Positions 28,077 through 36,327 of a DNA stretch of 39,695 bases are shown here, one piece after another; positions within the stretch are counted from its first letter, which is position 1; every line of letters begins with the position of its first letter. Origin of the DNA: Deltaproteobacteria bacterium (lineage in GTDB: Bacteria; Myxococcota; Kuafuiibacteriia; Kuafuiibacteriales; Kuafuiibacteriaceae); the NCBI GenBank assembly GCA_011526105.1, contig WYAZ01000138.1:1-39695 (forward strand), written 5' to 3'. Made by a program: the position numbers and the translations under genes. The notes beneath the pieces were generated by a model. That model worked only from the letters and a program-made list of their open reading frames with translations. It ran no database searches and was not told the origin of the DNA.

Positions 28077-28101
28077 CACATCTCCCTTCACCGGAGGAAA
28101 T

Positions 28102-28791
28102 GTGCGAATCCTGCAACTCAGCATCCCTGGTCTCGCCCTCTTGGTCGCCTGTGGGGGCCCGGACGCGCCGGTCCCCACCATCGCGGAGTCCGCCCCGGGA
28201 TCGGTCCCCCCGGTTGTGTCCGTGCCGGAGCCCGAGGCGCCCAAGACCATGAAAGAGCGCCTCGAGGCGGGGGTCGAACTCTCGCTCCGCACCGAAGGCT
28301 CGGGCTTCACGCTCTCGGTGAGTGATGACGGTCAGGCCCCCACCGAGACAAAGCCCCTCGAGATCGAAGCCGGCCACGCTCATCTCTCGCTGACTTCGGA
28401 GGGCACGCTCTCGCTGAGCGGACTCGAGATCGCGCTCGCCGACATCGTCGTCGCGGCGGAGATCTTCCCACCAAGCGGCCTGCACCTCGTCGACGTTCGT
28501 GCGCGCTTGGACCTGGTCGCCCTCGAGACTGCGATGTCGGAGGACGCAACGCTCGCCCGCTTCACCGGCGAAGCGCAGCTCTCGGTGACCTGGGCGCTGC
28601 TCGATCGCGAAGGCCGACGTGTCCCGCTGCGGCCGCTCTCCGTTCAGACGGAGCTCGGCGGCACGCTGAAAGGATCGGCCGAAGGTCCAGTGGAACTCGA
28701 AGTGCTGGGGATCGCGCCCGGCAGCTTGCTGCTCGTGGCCGATCGCTTCGGATTGTCGGACGCGTCCTTTTCGCTCGATCTCGTAGAGTAA
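28102..28791 (+). CDS. Predicted lipoprotein of unknown function
   Basis: 229-aa protein starting at the GTG at 28102 behind GGAGG; the frame upstream overlaps the hydrolase. The signal PGLALLVACGG has a good lipobox (LLVAC). A Pro/Glu-rich linker is followed by a beta-rich domain with regular alternation (LSLRTEGSGFTLSVSDDG, HAHLSLTSEGTLSLSGLEIA) resembling repeats of an extended beta-sheet. No family is recognised. It ends 1 bp from the convergent 572-aa gene. Confidence 0.8.
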   Translation: MRILQLSIPGLALLVACGGPDAPVPTIAESAPGSVPPVVSVPEPEAPKTMKERLEAGVELSLRTEGSGFTLSVSDDGQAPTETKPLEIEAGHAHLSLTSEGTLSLSGLEIALADIVVAAEIFPPSGLHLVDVRARLDLVALETAMSEDATLARFTGEAQLSVTWALLDREGRRVPLRPLSVQTELGGTLKGSAEGPVELEVLGIAPGSLLLVADRFGLSDASFSLDLVE

Positions 28792-28792
28792 C

Positions 28793-30511
28793 TCAGTCGA
28801 GCCCGGCGAGCTTCTTGGCGCGCTGCGCACTCATCCCGAGCGAAGGCACCCAACCGAGTGCGTCCGCGAGGCGCAAGAGCGCCGCTTCAGTGCCCGCATC
28901 CCCCTGCCCCTCCGTGCGCACCAAGCGCAGCGCCTCCGAGAGCGGAATGAAACCGCGCTTGTCCGCCGGCGGCGCCTGGAGCTCGGCGGCCAAGAAGTGA
29001 AACTGCAGATCGCTCTGACCGGGTGAGGCGAAGACTGGGCTTCCCAGCTTCGTGAGCTCGGCGTCGATCCCGCGCTCCTTTAGCGCGAGCTTCGCCTGCT
29101 TCGCGGCGAGCAGAGAGGTGTCGAGATCCTTGGCCTTTGCCTGAAGCTCATCGGGCGAGAGCGTAGTCGGCAAAGGAAGCGCCACCTTCACCTCGGCCAG
29201 GTCCTTTCGAACGAGCGCGTAGTTCTCGTTCTTGTAGGCGATCTCGTCCGCGAGCACCGTGCCCTTGGCCGCCATGATCGGTCGCTCCACGTCCTCGAAA
29301 CGCACCATCGGACCCTGCATGGGGTCTTGGTAGTAGATGGCGAGCTTCGCGAGGTCGTGATCGAGGTGCAGGATCTGGTTGGGATGCACCTTGCCGATGA
29401 GCGTGGTCTGACCACTTGAATCGAGGACTGCGTGGTCGGTCTTGGCGTCGAACATGACCCCGAAGTCTGGGACCTGCACCGCTTGGGTCTCGAGGAACTT
29501 CACGCCGTTGACGGCGGCGGCATTTGCGACCGGCGCCGGGGCGCCAGACGGCGCATGCGAGATGTCGGCCGCGCTCTCGTGCCCGCCCTCGACGCTGAGC
29601 TTACGAGGATCGACCGGCGCTCCGAGACCCAAGGTCCCGTTCTGCTTGAAGGCCGCGCGAAGCGATGGCGGAAGATCAAAGACGTACGCGCCGAGCTCCG
29701 GCACGTAGCCGAGCTTGTCGAGAAAGCGGCGAGTGTAGGCCTCGAATCGTCCGCCTTCGCTGATCTCACCCTTGCGCGAAGCGGCGAGCGCTTGGTCCGC
29801 GGGCAGCACGAGCTGCTTCATGAGTCCCACGAGCTCCATCCCGCTGCCGTCGCCGGTGATGGACGTGCCAGCATCGAGCTTCGCGATGACGCCGACGGGT
29901 AGGTCAGCCTCGGTGGACGCAGAAGGCATGGTCGGCACGAGCTTCTCGCCCAGGGAGAATGCGCCACCCTTCAGCACTTGCGCACCGACCTCTTCCGCGA
30001 CTTCAGCGATACCGACCTTCTTGGCGATGCCCGCAGGGTCGGCGCCAATGTTCACGTCCCATCGGCCGCCGATCATGCCTCCGCTGACGTAAGCACGACC
30101 GCGCATGGTGTGAGCGGCCCGTGTGTTGCCGCCTTTGATGAGCAAGTTGGGTTGACCCTGCGCGTCGAGCAAGACCGCGGTGACCATGGTGCAGTTGTGG
30201 CCTTTTCCGCAGAGCGCCGGCTGCTGCACGGTGCTCACCTCACCCGAGCGGGTGATCTCGAGGCTGAGGTTCTCCACGCGCATGAACGCCGCGAAGTGGG
30301 GTTCGTTCTTGTGACCCCCGGTGACGAGCGCGGTGGGCACGGCCGCCGAGCTTGGGGCACTTGGGGCGTCGATGAGCCCCTTCGGTGGCTTCCGAGAATG
30401 GGGCGCCGCCAGAACGGACTGCTGGTCGAGGGTGGCCCCGGCCTCCTGCGCGGAGAGATCGGCGGCGGTGACGGGGAGGCCGGACTTTCGACCAAGCTCG
30501 GAGGACTTCAT
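28793..30511 (-). CDS. Large protein of unknown function, with a Nudix-like segment
   Basis: 572-aa protein without signal peptide. The start at the ATG at 30511 is chosen over the GTG-type extension to 30547. N-terminal ~60 residues are polar. Residues ~80-260 have a pattern reminiscent of Nudix folds (VTAVLLDAQGQPNLLIKGG, GGRWDVNIGADP, IAEVAEEVGAQV), but the Nudix box lacks the usual Arg and the first Glu, so hydrolase activity is doubtful. The rest has beta-rich (FGVMFDAKTDHAVLDSSGQT) and helical parts. A short helical C-terminus (LSEALRLVRTEGQGDAGTEA) is reminiscent of death-domain-like hairpins, weakly. No partner is identifiable; the gene may form a unit with the neighbours at 30.6-33.0 kb. 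Confidence 0.75.
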   Translation of the reverse strand: MKSSELGRKSGLPVTAADLSAQEAGATLDQQSVLAAPHSRKPPKGLIDAPSAPSSAAVPTALVTGGHKNEPHFAAFMRVENLSLEITRSGEVSTVQQPALCGKGHNCTMVTAVLLDAQGQPNLLIKGGNTRAAHTMRGRAYVSGGMIGGRWDVNIGADPAGIAKKVGIAEVAEEVGAQVLKGGAFSLGEKLVPTMPSASTEADLPVGVIAKLDAGTSITGDGSGMELVGLMKQLVLPADQALAASRKGEISEGGRFEAYTRRFLDKLGYVPELGAYVFDLPPSLRAAFKQNGTLGLGAPVDPRKLSVEGGHESAADISHAPSGAPAPVANAAAVNGVKFLETQAVQVPDFGVMFDAKTDHAVLDSSGQTTLIGKVHPNQILHLDHDLAKLAIYYQDPMQGPMVRFEDVERPIMAAKGTVLADEIAYKNENYALVRKDLAEVKVALPLPTTLSPDELQAKAKDLDTSLLAAKQAKLALKERGIDAELTKLGSPVFASPGQSDLQFHFLAAELQAPPADKRGFIPLSEALRLVRTEGQGDAGTEAALLRLADALGWVPSLGMSAQRAKKLAGLD

Positions 30512-30617
30512 GATGGACGCACCTGCGGGCGGCGACCCCGCGCACACATCGTATCACATTCCAGGCGGCCCCGACGCAGCGATGCCTTAAAGGTGAATCG
30601 AGGCAATCTGCCTGGGA

Positions 30618-30995
30618 TCACTCGAGTTGAAGACCACAGTCGCTGCAGGCCCCGTTTACGAGCGCGGCCGCGGTGCCGCAGGCCGGGCACGGCGGCTCCT
30701 CGCCCTCCGCGAGCGGACCCTGCTGAAGCGGCGCCCCCATTCCCTCGCGCTCCGCCAGCTCGGTCCACTGACGTTCGAGAAGACTCGAGAGCCGGCGAAC
30801 GTCTTCGGCCTTGATCAGGATCTGAACCTGCGGGCCGCAACTGCCCGAGGCACAGCCCTCGTCTCGGCCCAGGATCGCCGGGATCTCGGCCGCGAGGCAT
30901 TGCTCGAGGAGCTCCTTGGCGTGAGGGAGGGTGGTCTTGATCGCGGGGATGAGTTCCGCACCTTCGAGGAGTCGGTCGGCTTCTTTGAGCTCCAT
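30618..30995 (-). CDS. Small DUF2007-like protein with zinc-ribbon tail
   Basis: 125-aa protein beginning MELKEADRLLEGAELIPAIK; the upstream open frame to 31085 is unlikely, as it includes hairpins. Residues ~1-85 resemble DUF2007 signal-transducing-like domains (AKELLEQCLAAEIPAILGRD, VQILIKAEDVRRLSSLLE). The C-terminal CPACG...CSDCG tetrad forms a zinc ribbon. An extra Cys pair (GCASGSCG) lies in the middle. Function is unknown; a metal-dependent regulatory or scaffolding role is plausible. Confidence 0.75.
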   Translation of the reverse strand: MELKEADRLLEGAELIPAIKTTLPHAKELLEQCLAAEIPAILGRDEGCASGSCGPQVQILIKAEDVRRLSSLLERQWTELAEREGMGAPLQQGPLAEGEEPPCPACGTAAALVNGACSDCGLQLE

Positions 30996-31035
30996 CGCGG
31001 GCCATTGTAGCTCATCTCGAGCTCCGCTCAGTAGA

Positions 31036-31079
31036 CCCGGTCGTACCGGGGATGACGTGGAGCAGGAGCCTTGCTCCTG
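31036..31079. other. Two adjacent small hairpins between the zinc-ribbon gene and the 140-bp repeat
   Basis: CCCGGT CGT ACCGGG (31036-31050) and CAGGAGC CTT GCTCCTG (31063-31079) are both perfect. Neither is followed by a clear T-tract on the minus strand. They fall between the 451-aa gene and the zinc-ribbon gene and may process or attenuate their transcript. Confidence 0.45.
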
Positions 31080-31111
31080 ACCCACGATCGCTGACGTGTC
31101 GGCTCTAGTCC

Positions 31112-31251
31112 CCCTGGCCGACGCGCGGCCTGCGGCCGCCCTTTCGGGCTCCTCGGTCAGTGGGGGCGACCCAACTCCCTTCGTAGCGCGCCGACCAGCG
31201 ACGAAAGATACTTCGCGGGAACATGATCGAACTTCTCGGACGGGACACTAG
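31112..31251 (-). repeat. 140-bp dispersed repeat, copy A
   Basis: On the minus strand this element begins CTAGTGTCCCGTCCGAG and ends GTCGGCCAGGG. It matches 39541-39680 (plus strand) at 137 of 140 positions. It starts on the stop codon of the 451-aa gene. The 3' half holds two adjacent perfect hairpins: GCCC-GAAA-GGGC and GCGGCC-GCA-GGCCGC. On this copy ACTAG follows close behind the end, giving CTAGT...ACTAG borders. No transposase is present. It may be a non-autonomous mobile element, a REP-like extragenic unit or a structured RNA. Confidence 0.9.
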
Positions 31252-32603
31252 GAGGCCTGGCGCTCGACCAGGACGGCGTCGATCTGGTGGACCAGACGGC
31301 TGAAGGAGACGCCGTAGCCATCGAACTTGCGGGCCATGCCCATCACCGCGTCTTTGGCGCCTTCGGGCGTCATCGCAAACACCGCCTGCCTCAGCCCTTG
31401 CAGAGAGGCCGTGTCGAGCGCGTCGAGATCGAAGTAGTTCTTCGCGGGGAAAGAACCCTGCCGCTCCACCGGATGGAAGGTCCAAAGTCGAAACTTGCGA
31501 TTGGACAGTTCGACCAATCCGCCTTGATAGGTGCGCTTGGTCTGGTTCGGGGCGGTAAAAGTCAGGTGCGCCCCGTTCTTGATGATGGGCTGCCCCGCAT
31601 GCAAGATGTCGGCGAACTCGTCCCCGACTCGGATCTCCCGCTCGGACCACTGATAGAGCTGAAGTGTTCCCCGCTCTTCTCCGACCGCAGGCTGGACCAA
31701 ACGATCGAGCAGACCGAGGAGGCTGTCCTTGCTCGGTAGTCTGCTGACTCGCGCCTGCGCGGGCAGGCCCATGATGTCGATGGGGTGCAGCGCATCCGTC
31801 GATGAGACCTCGTTGAGGTCCAGCTTCTGCATACGTGCGAGGACCGAGCTCTGGCTGCCTTCGGCCATGGGGCTGCGCTTGGCGAGAATCCTGTCGATCT
31901 GTTTTCCCAGACCTCGAAACCCACTTTCATCCGAGAGGCGCTCGCGAATGGCGCGCAACGACGCCGAGCTCAACTCCTGAAAGGTAAACTGATCCTTGTT
32001 CCAGTCGTTTTGGAACCAGGGCGCCCACTCCCCATTGTCGAGGCGGAGCACGCCAAAGGACTCGCCCTCGAATGCGGCCCACTTCGCGTGTGGATCGACG
32101 GAGACTGGCGTCCAGTCGCCCGGGCCCACGTTCTTCAGCAGCTTGTCTTTCATGGGGCCGTCGCGGACTTCGAGGGATGCGATACTGGCGAGATCGAGTT
32201 CCTGACCGTCGCGCGCGGTCAGAGGCACATCCGACCGCCACATGGTGACGAAGCGGTTGATCGCACGGTCGACGCCATGGAGATCCCAAACGCCGCGCTC
32301 CTTCATGATGTTTTTGGCAAACTCACCGATGTTCGAGCTTCGGTAGAGTTCGGCCTTGAGCTCCGGTCCATAGGCCATCGCGAACGCGGCGATCACCGCG
32401 CGCGCTTTGAGCCCTTCGTCCAGACCGGTGACGCGAGTGAGAGCGCGCTCGTTGAGGAGCGCCACGTCCTGGCCGAGGCTCTCGATCGCGCTCAGCAGCG
32501 CGGCTTCCTTGGCCGGGGTGATTGGCGTGTCGGCGGCCTTTTGGGCCTGCTCCAGGAGGAATGCCTTGTTCTCGAGCAAGCTCTTGGGATTTATCTGTGA
32601 CAC
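31248..32603 (-). CDS. Protein of unknown function with internal duplication
   Basis: 451-aa soluble protein. The GTG at 32603 follows a strong GAGGAGA site; the frame upstream to 32705 overlaps the preceding gene. N-terminal ~120 residues are helical (SLLENKAFLLEQAQKAADTP). Two similar modules follow: residues ~183-243 (FGVLRLDNGEW, ELSSASLRAIRERLSDESGF, LGKQIDRILAKR) and ~361-448 (GGLVELSNRKF, DALDTASLQGLRQAVFAM, FSRLVHQIDAVLVER). Each is a small beta part plus a helical hairpin. I know no family with this pattern. The gene lies 5 nt behind the 120-aa gene, and its stop touches the 140-bp repeat. No signal peptide or membrane segment. Confidence 0.8.
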   Translation of the reverse strand: MSQINPKSLLENKAFLLEQAQKAADTPITPAKEAALLSAIESLGQDVALLNERALTRVTGLDEGLKARAVIAAFAMAYGPELKAELYRSSNIGEFAKNIMKERGVWDLHGVDRAINRFVTMWRSDVPLTARDGQELDLASIASLEVRDGPMKDKLLKNVGPGDWTPVSVDPHAKWAAFEGESFGVLRLDNGEWAPWFQNDWNKDQFTFQELSSASLRAIRERLSDESGFRGLGKQIDRILAKRSPMAEGSQSSVLARMQKLDLNEVSSTDALHPIDIMGLPAQARVSRLPSKDSLLGLLDRLVQPAVGEERGTLQLYQWSEREIRVGDEFADILHAGQPIIKNGAHLTFTAPNQTKRTYQGGLVELSNRKFRLWTFHPVERQGSFPAKNYFDLDALDTASLQGLRQAVFAMTPEGAKDAVMGMARKFDGYGVSFSRLVHQIDAVLVERQAS

Positions 32604-32608
32604 GGTCT

Positions 32609-32971
32609 CTATCTCCTCAGGTGACCGAGCTGCGCTTCGAACGCGCTCTTCGATTCTCGCGTGGCCTTTTCCAGGGACTGCCAGGCGCTTTCGTCGCCGG
32701 CCCACATGAACAGGTGCTCGCTCCTCGGACGTCGGGGATCAAAGTCGCCGCTGAGCAGATCGGCGAATGTCTGATGGTTGGTGAGGACCACGACGTCGGC
32801 CCCCTCCGCATCCCAGTCCCGGTGCACGAGCTCTGGATGCGAAGGATCGAGTGTGAATCGTTCGCCTTCGAGGGTGGCAAACGCAACGCGGGCATTCGCG
32901 GCGAGCAGCGCCCGTCGCGGTTCGAGCCACGCGCGCAAAAGAAGCAGCGAGTGCGGTAGCTCCAAAGACAT
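32609..32971 (-). CDS. Small protein of unknown function upstream of the 451-aa gene
   Basis: 120-aa protein starting at MSLELPHSLLLLRAWLEPRR (ATG 32971); the upstream frame to 33034 is Arg-rich. It has a helical N-terminus, a beta/acidic middle (VAFATLEGERFTLDPSHPEL, DADVVVLTNHQ-like part GADVVVLTNHQTFADLLSGD) and a helical C-terminus. No motif is recognised. Its stop is 5 nt before the GTG of the 451-aa gene and overlaps that gene's ribosome-binding region, so the two are probably translated together and their products may interact. Confidence 0.7.
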   Translation of the reverse strand: MSLELPHSLLLLRAWLEPRRALLAANARVAFATLEGERFTLDPSHPELVHRDWDAEGADVVVLTNHQTFADLLSGDFDPRRPRSEHLFMWAGDESAWQSLEKATRESKSAFEAQLGHLRR

Positions 32972-33310
32972 GCTTGAGGGCGTAGCACGCCCCGAGCGCC
33001 TGGGCCAAGCGGCACTCCGGCGTGGACCTTGCACGGGTGGACCTGGTTGGGCACAAGGTCTTCCTCCCTCGCGGATCGTTGCTGTCCCGCAACAAACGCG
33101 TCTCGAAGACCCGGCTCAGTCTGCCGACGGGACGGGACGATTCTACCTCTATCGACTCGCGGCGCGTGTCCCCGAAGGCCCTCTCGCGGAGTATCTCGGG
33201 GTCGCCACCGGGGGAGAGAGCATCGTCGCGAGCTTCGTCATTGGGCGGGACGCGCGGGGCACACTGTCGTCACGAGCGGCGTTGGTCCTCGCGCACGAAG
33301 AACCCATCCG

Positions 33311-33760
33311 TCACGTTCGTGACGTTCGCCGACACGAGCCCGACTGGGCCAACGGGCTGGCGGTGCCAGACACGGGGGCGGGCCTCAGCTCCAGCCGAAA
33401 AGCTCCACGCGCGAGCATGCGACCGAGGTAGCGCCGCGCCTCACCACTCGCGGCCTGGAGGAGCGGCAACACTCGCTCGCCAAGCGCCGTGGGCGCGCCC
33501 CCGTCGTCGGCGCGGACCTCCAGCAGAGGCTCGAGCGCAGCATCGAGCCGGGGACAGGGGAACGCATCAGCGAGGAGTTCCATCGCTCGCGCGATACAGA
33601 AACGTCAGACGATTCTTCACCCGCACCGTATCGCCGACGGGCTTCCCGTAGATCCGGGCCAGGTGCACGGCCAAGAATGACCCAACGTCGATTGAGCGGT
33701 TCAGGTCTTGCCCAGTCGAACACGCACAGACGTGTAATGCGCAACTGAGGCCTCATCAAT
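33311..33760 (-). pseudogene. Probable decayed gene (coding-like pieces in shifted frames)
   Basis: Protein-like segments occur in neighbouring minus-strand frames: GSFLAVHLARIYGKPVGD followed by TVRVKNRLTFLYRASDG, then after a frame change MELLADAFPCPRLDAALEPL and LPLLQAASGEARRYLGRML. The first frame stops 20 nt into the second. Together they look like one gene broken by frameshift. No family is recognised. The whole stretch 32972-33873 contains no convincing intact gene; a plus-strand frame at ~33100-33431 has some coding-like sequence but no clear start. Confidence 0.4.
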
Positions 33761-33873
33761 ACGTGGTGTACTACGCGACGTACGCCTCCTCGTTGATCCG
33801 ATCTCGATTTCTGTCGGGGCGACCTTGGCGGAACCGCGCGTCCTAGATAAGGTGGCCGCAAGGGAGTTCGACC

Positions 33874-34713
33874 ATGAGCGCGAGAAGACCATCTGTTCTG
33901 TGGGTTGCGTTGTTCGGTATGATGGTGGCCTCCGCCTGTTCGGACAGCGTTTCCGCCGAGATTTGCGACAACGATACGGACGACGATGGCGACACGTTCA
34001 TCGATTGCAGCGACTTCGATTGCGCCGCGGATCCCGCTTGCGTAGGGGCCACAGAGAACACGGACGCGTTGTGCAGCGATGGACTGGACAACGATGTCGA
34101 CGGCGACACCGACTGCGCGGATCCGGGTTGCCACAACCACCCAAGCGTTACCCTTTGTCGGGAGATCAACTGCTCGGACGACACCGACAACGATCTGGAT
34201 GCCCTGATTGACTGCGATGACCCCGACTGTCTCGCGGCTGGTGCGTGCGACACTGACGACACGGTGGAAGCGGGCGCCTCAGAGTGCGCCGATGCGGCCG
34301 ACAACGACGGTGATACGGCCGTCGACTGTGCCGACGCCAGCTGCCGCGCGTCGGTCATGTTGTGCGCGGAAGATTCGGCAAGCGCCTGCATGGACGGCCT
34401 CGACAACGACATGGATGGCTTCGTCGACTGCGACGACTTCGCCTGCCAGTATCTCGGTAGCGCGATATGCCCCGGGAGAGAAGTAGGGGACGCGCTCTGC
34501 AGCGATGCAATGGACAACGACAGCAACGGCTCTGCGGATTGCGCTGCCTTTTCATGCCAACGCGATCCGGGCAACACGGTTTGCGAAGGTAATGCCGTGA
34601 CGTGCGCCGACGGTATCGACAACGACGGCAACGGTTTCGTCGACTGCAATGACACCGCTTGTCGTAACTGCAGCCTCAACTATTCAGCGCCGACCTGCCA
34701 GCGCTGCCCTTGA
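33874..34713 (+). CDS. Asp/Cys-rich repeat lipoprotein (putative metal-binding motif repeats)
   Basis: 279-aa predicted lipoprotein with signal VALFGMMVASAC (Cys 22) and an AGGGAG ribosome-binding site. The mature protein consists of seven modules of the pattern C-x-D-x-x-D-N-D-x-D-G-x-x-D-C-x-D-x-x-C (for example LCSDGLDNDVDGDTDCADPG, ACMDGLDNDMDGFVDCDDFA), strongly acidic. The DxDxDG-type loops resemble calcium-binding sites, and the paired Cys suggest disulfide staples. Similar motifs occur in surface and secreted proteins of myxobacteria and in MopE-like proteins. Probable role: Ca-stabilised surface protein. It is convergent with the FAD oxidoreductase gene, 18 bp apart. Confidence 0.85.
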   Translation: MSARRPSVLWVALFGMMVASACSDSVSAEICDNDTDDDGDTFIDCSDFDCAADPACVGATENTDALCSDGLDNDVDGDTDCADPGCHNHPSVTLCREINCSDDTDNDLDALIDCDDPDCLAAGACDTDDTVEAGASECADAADNDGDTAVDCADASCRASVMLCAEDSASACMDGLDNDMDGFVDCDDFACQYLGSAICPGREVGDALCSDAMDNDSNGSADCAAFSCQRDPGNTVCEGNAVTCADGIDNDGNGFVDCNDTACRNCSLNYSAPTCQRCP

Positions 34714-34731
34714 GAAGACGCACGTAACCTG

Positions 34732-36327
34732 TCAACGCGCAGGTTCAGCGAGTGACCTTGGTTGAGGTCGCCCGGAATGCCCGTCTCGGTCGGGGTCTCG
34801 ATCACGTGCGCGTCCGGCCGCGCCGGTGGGCGGACCTCGAGAGCTCGCGCTCAGCACCAGGTCCGCTGTCGCCTGGCCCGAGCGGATCGCGGCCTCCATG
34901 CACGGAAAGTCCAGCTCGCTCCGCACCCAGTCCCCGGCGAGCCAGAGGTTCGAGACCGGGGTCTTCGGTTGAGGACGGAACCGCTGGATGCCCGGCTCGG
35001 TGTCGAAGTAGAGCTTGTCGGCGGACCGGTGACGGACCACCTGGTGGTGGATGATTCCAGTCCGATCGATCCGCTCGAAGCCCGGGAGCTTCGCGACGTT
35101 CTCGAGGCAGGTGTCGAGAAGCCGAGCGTCGGTCCAGTCCTCACAACCGGTCTCTTGGCCCACGAAGTAGAGCACCGAGCCATACCGGGGATCGTAGCGA
35201 TACTCCCGAACGATGTGTTTGTTGTCGAGGACGAAGCCGAGGGGACCGTCGAGCCCCGCGATAACGCTGCTGTAGCGAACGGTCACCGGCTCGCGATGCC
35301 AGATCTGAAGGGCCAGAGGGGCTATCCCGCCGAGGTTGCGGATGGCGCCAAACTCCGGGATGCGCCAGAAGGTCTCGTCCCCGGCATTCAGCTCCTGAAA
35401 AGCGGTCGCCGGGAGCGTCGAGATCAGGTGGTCGAAGTCGTCGGCCAAGATCTCCCGGTCCGGCTTGGTCGGGACGTGGCCCTCGAAGCGCGCGCGATTC
35501 TCGTCGAAGCTCGGCAGATCGTGTCCCATGGAGTCTGGCTCCGCGAAGACCGCGCTCTCGAGCCGAGCCCCCTCGAGGTTTAGGCGGACGAGCTTCCGCA
35601 TCATGGTCACCTCGCCACCCAACCTGGTGATGTACCGTGCAATGGGCTCCCAGAAGCGCTCGCTCATTCCGCCGTCGCAGAACGCGTACTTCGAGGTCCG
35701 GTAGTCTCCCCCAACCTCGGATATGGCCTTGAGCATGCTGTAGGCGCTGATCTCTCCCGGCCAGTTCAATTGGCCGGTGCGCGACATGCGGAAGGCGCTG
35801 GTCTGTACGATCGACGGCTCCAAGCCGTTGCTCAAGCACCAGGTGGTGAAGCAGACGTCATCAAAGGGCTCGAGGTCTTGAAGCCCGAAGAAGGCGCGAA
35901 AGTTCGAGAGCACAAACTTGACGACGTTCCACTTCTCGTCGTCCGTCAGGCCGGAGTAGCCGATGCCACGAAAGAGCATGGCGACCGGACTCCGAACCAG
36001 CGAGAGGTCGTGCACCTGACCGTCACGGGGCTCGTAGACGAAGGTGTGGCCTTCGTTCGAGACGAGGCTCGCGTCGACGTCGACGCCGGCGCGAGCGAGG
36101 AGGGCCTTCATCTCTTCGTACCAGCCGATGATCACGTGCTGGCCGTGGTCGACGAGCCGACCCTCTCGATCTCGCCAGGAGCTCGCCTTGCCGCCGAAGT
36201 GGTGGCCCATGGTCCAGAGCCGGACGTAATAGCGTTCGCTGCCCCCCGCCTCCAGGAGCCGGGCAGCGGCGGCGAGGGCCGCCGGCCCAGACCCGACCAC
36301 GAGAACGCGCACACGATCGTCACTCAT
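34732..36327 (-). CDS. FAD-dependent oxidoreductase, phytoene/zeta-carotene desaturase-like
   Basis: 531-aa flavoprotein; the ATG at 36327 overlaps the stop of the cytochrome fusion gene (ATGA). A Rossmann dinucleotide motif opens it (VRVLVVGSGPAALAAAARLL), followed by HHFGGKASSWRDREGRLVDH (desaturase-like FAD region). The family's C-terminal signature is present: NLWLAGDWVRSELDFPCMEA, AIRSGQATADLVL. Relatives remove hydrogens from carotenoid or squalene-type isoprenoids or oxidise amines. The final ~40 residues are Arg/Pro-rich and unconserved-looking. Pairing with a CrtC-like domain supports isoprenoid or carotenoid chemistry, but this is inference. Confidence 0.88.
   Translation of the reverse strand: MSDDRVRVLVVGSGPAALAAAARLLEAGGSERYYVRLWTMGHHFGGKASSWRDREGRLVDHGQHVIIGWYEEMKALLARAGVDVDASLVSNEGHTFVYEPRDGQVHDLSLVRSPVAMLFRGIGYSGLTDDEKWNVVKFVLSNFRAFFGLQDLEPFDDVCFTTWCLSNGLEPSIVQTSAFRMSRTGQLNWPGEISAYSMLKAISEVGGDYRTSKYAFCDGGMSERFWEPIARYITRLGGEVTMMRKLVRLNLEGARLESAVFAEPDSMGHDLPSFDENRARFEGHVPTKPDREILADDFDHLISTLPATAFQELNAGDETFWRIPEFGAIRNLGGIAPLALQIWHREPVTVRYSSVIAGLDGPLGFVLDNKHIVREYRYDPRYGSVLYFVGQETGCEDWTDARLLDTCLENVAKLPGFERIDRTGIIHHQVVRHRSADKLYFDTEPGIQRFRPQPKTPVSNLWLAGDWVRSELDFPCMEAAIRSGQATADLVLSASSRGPPTGAAGRARDRDPDRDGHSGRPQPRSLAEPAR

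Noticed and set aside
33022-33651. 209-codon plus-strand open frame
   Set aside because: Ser/Arg/Thr-rich without motifs; it conflicts with coding-like pieces in other frames, so no gene is called.
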